The notes under the pieces: generated by a model
The model's input: the letters and a program-made list of their open reading frames with translations, nothing else
The model's database searches: none
Told to the model about the DNA's origin: nothing
DNA from: JAQGMO01 sp050954505
Lineage (GTDB): Bacteria > Pseudomonadota > Gammaproteobacteria > Burkholderiales > Burkholderiaceae_D
DNA: 18,508 bases
Direction of reading: 5' to 3'
Assembly (NCBI GenBank): GCA_050954505.1
Contig: JBPBPY010000213.1
Location: 1 to 18,508, forward strand
In this document: piece by piece, positions 15,098 through 18,508 of the stretch
Layout: every line of letters begins with the position of its first letter
How positions within the stretch are numbered: the stretch's first letter is position 1
Program-made: the position numbers and the translations under genes

Positions 15098-15136
15098 TTT
15101 GGTATCCAGAGCAGGTTAAACAACGGTTAAATGGTT

Positions 15137-15165
15137 TGAGTAACTTCGCTATCAGGCTTTGTTCC
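15137..15165 (-). promoter_or_regulatory. hrp-box-like promoter upstream of the 15097 LRR gene
   Basis: Minus strand: GGAACA, 16 nt, TTACTCA, ending 40 nt before the ATG. The downstream leader with GTTTAACCTGCTCTGGATAC closely matches that of the 13353 gene. The GGAACA half begins 1 nt past the stop codon of the small poly-Gln ORF, so promoter and gene end are packed together. Confidence 0.6.
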
Positions 15166-15166
15166 A

Positions 15167-15325
15167 TCATGCTGCTTGACCAACATTGGCACCGGCGTCA
15201 GGTGGCCCCTGCGTGATTGCTGCTGTCGATTTCCGCGCCAGGATCAGTTGCGCTTGCCGACAGCATGAGAATATGTGCTGTTGCTGTTGCTGTTGCTGTC
15301 GGTGAACGGATGGGGATGTACTCAT
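15167..15325 (-). CDS. Small poly-Gln ORF (52 aa) with its own hrp-box-like promoter
   Basis: 52 codons: MSTSPSVHR, then seven Gln encoded by alternating CAG and CAA, then HIFSCCRQAQLILARKSTAA and a Gly/Ala/Pro-rich end. An excellent Shine-Dalgarno AGGAG lies 6 nt before the ATG, better than any LRR gene in the window. A hrp-box-like element is upstream at 15373-15401. No family recognised. The N-terminus, rich in Ser and polar residues, would suit a type III secreted peptide, but this is speculation. It could also be a chance ORF captured behind a duplicated promoter. The (CAGCAA)3CAG tract is prone to length change in 6-bp steps. Confidence 0.5.
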   Translation of the reverse strand: MSTSPSVHRQQQQQQQHIFSCCRQAQLILARKSTAAITQGPPDAGANVGQAA

Positions 15326-15331
15326 GTTGTT

Positions 15332-15336
15332 CTCCT
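15332..15336 (-). promoter_or_regulatory. Strong Shine-Dalgarno of the poly-Gln ORF
   Basis: AGGAG on the minus strand, 6 nt from the ATG at 15325. It fixes the start of an ORF that would otherwise be easy to dismiss. Confidence 0.65.
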
Positions 15337-15372
15337 GAGCCGGAAAGCGAAGTTAAACAGTGGTCAAACCAT

Positions 15373-15401
15373 CTAGTAGCGCCATCAGCCGGCTTTGTTC
15401 C
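15373..15401 (-). promoter_or_regulatory. hrp-box-like promoter upstream of the poly-Gln ORF
   Basis: Minus strand: GGAACA, 16 nt, CTACTAG. The similarity to the LRR-gene promoters extends past the box to CCACTGTTTAA and then stops, so the leader was swapped or captured. It ends 48 nt before the ATG. The -10-like half is the least canonical of the four (G at the last position). Confidence 0.5.
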
Positions 15402-15504
15402 AGACCGAAGTTGTATCCATGCACGCCGGTTTACCATGCAGGAATGACTAGTTCCAATTACTTGCACAAGCTTGGACGCAGGCCTTGAGCAAGACCGGCC
15501 AGGC

Positions 15505-17033
15505 TCAGGACGACAGTGGGTCATGGAAGCGAAAGCGCAGTAAGGGATTCGAGTCAGACAAATCGGCGAGGAACTGCCGAACGTGCGAAATTCCTCTGAA
15601 GTAGACGGTAAGCGGATTGGTAATGTCTGACAGCGAATCGACCAATTCCCGCGCAATTTCTACATCATCGAGGTAAATGCAACCTAACTCCACGATGACC
15701 GGATTGTTGCGCAAGAGTTTTTCCAGCAACGGCAGGACCGGTTTGCTTAATGAAAGTCGGCGCCAGTCCAGACGCAGCAATGTCGTGCAATTCGACAGTG
15801 GCGTGATGAATGCAAGCACTTCTTCAAGTGACATCGGCTGCAGGGTAAAGTCCGAATCCGCCAAGGTAACATTCGACAACGTCGTACTGTTTGCAATGGC
15901 CGTCCCCAGCGCAGACCAACCCTTGATGCCTATTTCGTTATTGGAAAAAAGAGGGTGTCAAGACCGGGATGGCCGCCAATGGCCTGTGCAAGCAACACCG
16001 CATCGTTTTCAGTCAAAGCGTTTTGGGCCAAGGTAATTGACTTCAAACCGAAATTCTTGCTTATCAAGTTTGCGACACGGACTGCAACATCCGAATTCAA
16101 GGAGAGATTGAAGGCTGCAAATGTTTCCAGTTTTGAGTTGCCAAACAGGTCATCGAGGATGTCCAGCTGTTCAGTCATCAAGTCTTCAGTAATCTTGACC
16201 GCTTCAATACCGGTTCGGGGTAATCCGTGCGCGAGAATTTTCAGTGCATTGCTCGTTTGCGGCGTCGGAGCGATATCGATCGATTTGCATGCAGGATTGG
16301 AAACCAGATAGGCCAGCAAGGCGTGCGCATCGCGTTCTGACAACCCACTCCCCACATCCAGTTCGACACGCGCAGTGGCGGATCTGTACTGAATTGAGCA
16401 CAAGGCGTTGCAAGCCGCTTCAATACATTCATCCGCATCGATACCAGGCACGTTGACCTGCAGAGTTTGCCAATCGGTCGCCGATGTCGCAGCAATCAAT
16501 GCGCACTTCCACTGGGATTGAGACAGTTCATACAGATTGGCAGATAAATGGCGAAGATTCTTTTCTGTAATGCTTCGCGCCCAGGTGTTGATCTTGTCAG
16601 TGAGAGCGAGCTCGTCCTCGTCCCAAACGACAGGCCGTGCGTCATGACATTTTTCAATCTCTGCCGCTTTGCGTTGTTGCTCACGCAGGCGACGTTGCAT
16701 GCGCAGGCTGCGCACCTTGTCATGCGCTCCGCCAGGTTCGCCGGGGCATTCAACATACTGCTGCACAACCTTGTCGCAACTTTTCGACGCCTGGGCCAAG
16801 GCTGCCAAGGTCGGCAACGAGCAGAATTTCAGGACCTTGGTGTCGATGTCAGAAGTCAGACTCGGTATGCCGGGCAATTCAAAACTGTCGAGGAACCCTC
16901 TGGGCTCGACTGTCGGCGCGGTTTGGCGGTATGGCGTGATGTTGGCGGGAACAGGTGGCAAGGAAAGGATAGCGGGTGTCAAGACACCGTTCGTCACGGC
17001 AGGGGTTCTTGGTCCATTGAGGCTTGCATTCAT
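15505..17033 (-). pseudogene. F-box-like / LRR paralogue broken by a -1 frameshift
   Basis: The first frame starts MNASLNGPRTPAVTNG, with TSDIDTKVLKFCSLPTLAAL, GEPGGAHDKVRSLRMQRRL and LRRs, and ends at 15930 after LDTLFFPITK. Relatives continue ALESLNFSNDDIGIGGW. One base earlier in register the sequence reads FSNNEIGIKGWSALGTAIA and stays open to 15505, ending NPLLRFRFHDPLSS. The break is at a T6 run on the coding strand (A6 at 15945-15950); one more T would restore a protein of about 508 residues, the family length. The downstream part has no other lesion, so the event is recent, a sequencing error, or a slippage switch. As it stands the product is 367 residues. A hrp-box-like element lies 40 nt upstream. 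Confidence 0.85.
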
Positions 17034-17072
17034 TTTTGTATCCAGATCAGATCAAACAGTGGCCAAGCCGGT

Positions 17073-17100
17073 TTAGTAACACCGGCAGCTGGCTTGTTCC
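17073..17100 (-). promoter_or_regulatory. hrp-box-like promoter upstream of the 17033 LRR gene
   Basis: Minus strand: GGAACA, 15 nt, TTACTAA, preceded by ATTCT and ending 40 nt before the ATG. The spacer is 1 nt shorter than in the other three copies, still within the range accepted for HrpL-type promoters. Confidence 0.58.
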
Positions 17101-17316
17101 AGAATGCAGTTTCGTAAGTCAGCGCCTGGTGGGTTGAGTGGAGCGGCAACAGCGTATTCATCTGGCCACGCCGAAGTGAATTGGGATGAGCTTGGTGACC
17201 AGATGAATCGCCTTGTTCCCGTAGCTGGCATGCTAACCAGGCCTTGCATCGGAAATAGTAGAAAACCATTCGTCACATCGGCGATATGCGCCGTTTTTCC
17301 ATGATCAGGCATGGAT

Positions 17317-18508
17317 TCATAGCCAATGCATTTCAAGCAATGGTTTGCCCTGAGCCGAGTGGGCACTTTGCACTTCAGCCATGTGCTGGCGCACTTCGTT
17401 ATTTCCCTTGCAATGCAAGTCAAGCGGATTGGCAATATCGGCCAATACAGTTCCCAATCCCCGCGCCATGTCCAGATCGGTCACGTCAATCTGACCCAGG
17501 CGGAACATGACTGGATTGTTCCGCAGCAGCTTCCCGAGATAGGGCAAGGTGTCCTTGGTCAGCAACAATGTGCGCCAGTCGAGGGAAAGCAAATGCGTAC
17601 AGGTGCAAAGCAGTTTGATGAATGCAAGTGCTTCTTCCTGCGCCAAGGGCGATCGTTTTTGCAAAACTCCCGGCAATTCAATCATGGACAAGCCTGGACT
17701 GGCGGCAATTGCTTCGCCAAGCGCGGCCCATCCGCTCGCGTCCATTGCAGTGCTGGAAAAGTGCAGGGATTCAAGCGTGGCATGCGCGCCGATTGCCTGT
17801 ACCAGAGATATCGTATCGTCTCCAGAAAGATTGGTACGTGCCAGCATGAGCGATGTCAGACCCGTATTCCTGGCAATCAAATCATTGAAGGATTTCAAAG
17901 AGTCGCCATCAAGGGAGAGACCAACGCAGGAAAAGCTTTCAAGCCTTGGGTTGTTGAGAAGCTCCTTGAAAATGGAACATTGTTCATTGGTGAAGGCACC
18001 GGTCAACTTGACATCGTCAATGCCGGTATCTGGCAAACCATAAACCAATGCCGTCAACGCCGTGGTGGTTTCCGGCGTTGCAGAAATGCGCAGCGATTTG
18101 CATTGTGGCCTGTCACGCAGAAAGGCCAGCAAGGCCCCTGCGTCATTTTCCGATAACGCGGTGCCGTTCAGGTTCAGCGTTAGTCGCTCGGCACCGGCAG
18201 TGCAATTTATCGCCCGCAATGCGGCACCGGCCTGGCCTTCAAGTTCGCCGGCTTCAAGGTTGCACAGGTTGACTTCCAGCGTAGTCCATTGGCTGGCAGA
18301 CGTCACCGCAGCGATTGTTTCGACCCAGGACGCTGCAGGCAACTCGTCGAGCGAAATGGAAAGATGACGGAGATTGCCTCCGGCGATGTCTGCTACCCAG
18401 GCGTCAATCTCGCCGATGAGTTCCGTCTGGTCTTGTCCCATCTTCAAGGGATGCTTGTCCTGGCTCGCGAAACGCTGCTTGAAAGCGGCCTCGTTCTCGC
18501 TCAGCCGG
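17317..18508 (-). CDS. F-box-like / LRR paralogue, partial (N-terminus beyond right edge)
   Basis: The frame is open from the right edge (RLSENEAAFKQRF at the edge) to the stop at 17317, so about 110 N-terminal residues, including the F-box-like part, lie outside the window. Visible residues match the family: IDAWVADIAGGNLRHLSISL, ASQWTTLEVNLCNLEA, LSENDAGALLAFLRDRPQCK, then RI-like LRRs NTGLTSLMLARTNLSGDDTI and ATLESLHFSSTAMDASGWAA, ending QGKPLLEMHWL. It is more diverged than the 11836/13586 pair and has no internal stop or frameshift. An in-frame TTG at 18447 is not the true start. Its promoter, if like the others, is outside the window. Confidence 0.82.
   Translation of the reverse strand, partial: RLSENEAAFKQRFASQDKHPLKMGQDQTELIGEIDAWVADIAGGNLRHLSISLDELPAASWVETIAAVTSASQWTTLEVNLCNLEAGELEGQAGAALRAINCTAGAERLTLNLNGTALSENDAGALLAFLRDRPQCKSLRISATPETTTALTALVYGLPDTGIDDVKLTGAFTNEQCSIFKELLNNPRLESFSCVGLSLDGDSLKSFNDLIARNTGLTSLMLARTNLSGDDTISLVQAIGAHATLESLHFSSTAMDASGWAALGEAIAASPGLSMIELPGVLQKRSPLAQEEALAFIKLLCTCTHLLSLDWRTLLLTKDTLPYLGKLLRNNPVMFRLGQIDVTDLDMARGLGTVLADIANPLDLHCKGNNEVRQHMAEVQSAHSAQGKPLLEMHWL

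Noticed and set aside
15198..15656. Minus-strand 152-codon frame between LRR genes, containing a Thr-Ala run
   Set aside because: It overlaps the C-terminal part of the broken LRR gene and the poly-Gln ORF in another frame and has no Shine-Dalgarno; the Thr-Ala run is the CAGCAA repeat read out of frame.
17030..17435. Minus-strand open frames (79 and 120 codons) upstream of the broken LRR gene
   Set aside because: They cross the hrp-box-like promoter and the end of the neighbouring LRR gene, have no Shine-Dalgarno and no recognisable sequence.

Overview
The window looks like a chromosomal segment of a betaproteobacterium. The order Burkholderiales, and probably the family Oxalobacteraceae (Herbaspirillum/Janthinobacterium/Collimonas-like), is inferred from the protein sequences and the high-GC codon use of the housekeeping genes. 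No rRNA or tRNA is present to settle it. The left 10 kb is ordinary core genome. The right 8 kb is a tandem family of leucine-rich-repeat (LRR) genes that is visibly more AT-rich and has the character of an accessory effector island.

Left part, 1-10183. A yebC-type regulator (minus, C-terminus cut by the left edge) diverges from a DUF853/YjgR-type HerA-like ATPase. This is followed on the plus strand by a ten-helix EamA/DMT transporter, an NADPH:quinone oxidoreductase, and a 44-residue single-helix membrane peptide that overlaps the oxidoreductase stop by 4 nt. A DUF4136-type lipoprotein lies on the minus strand. It is separated by a repeat-rich 508-bp region, with a degenerate 7-bp tandem array just before the next gene, from pepN (M1 aminopeptidase with an internal low-complexity insert) and fbp (class I fructose-1,6-bisphosphatase).

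Right part, 10184-18508. Five paralogous genes on the minus strand encode about 500-residue proteins. The layout is a short Pro-rich N-terminus, an F-box-like helical segment near residues 60-95, a conserved GEPGGAHD junction, and ribonuclease-inhibitor-like LRRs. In transcription order (right to left) they are: one cut by the right edge; one broken by a single-base frameshift in an A6/T6 run; a 52-residue poly-Gln ORF; two intact close paralogues; and a divergent fifth copy 10 nt downstream of the last intact one. Upstream of three LRR genes and of the poly-Gln ORF lies the same bipartite element, GGAACA-N15/16-YTACTMR. It resembles the HrpL (ECF sigma) hrp box, GGAACC-N15/16-CCACNNA. F-box-like plus LRR architecture with a hrp-box-like promoter suggests a tandem family of type III secreted, GALA-like effectors. 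No secretion genes lie in the window, so this remains inference.

Between two LRR genes sits a 71-bp decayed copy of an internal piece of fbp (58 of 71 bases identical, ungapped, same strand). It records a past duplication of the fbp/LRR junction and explains part of how the array grew.
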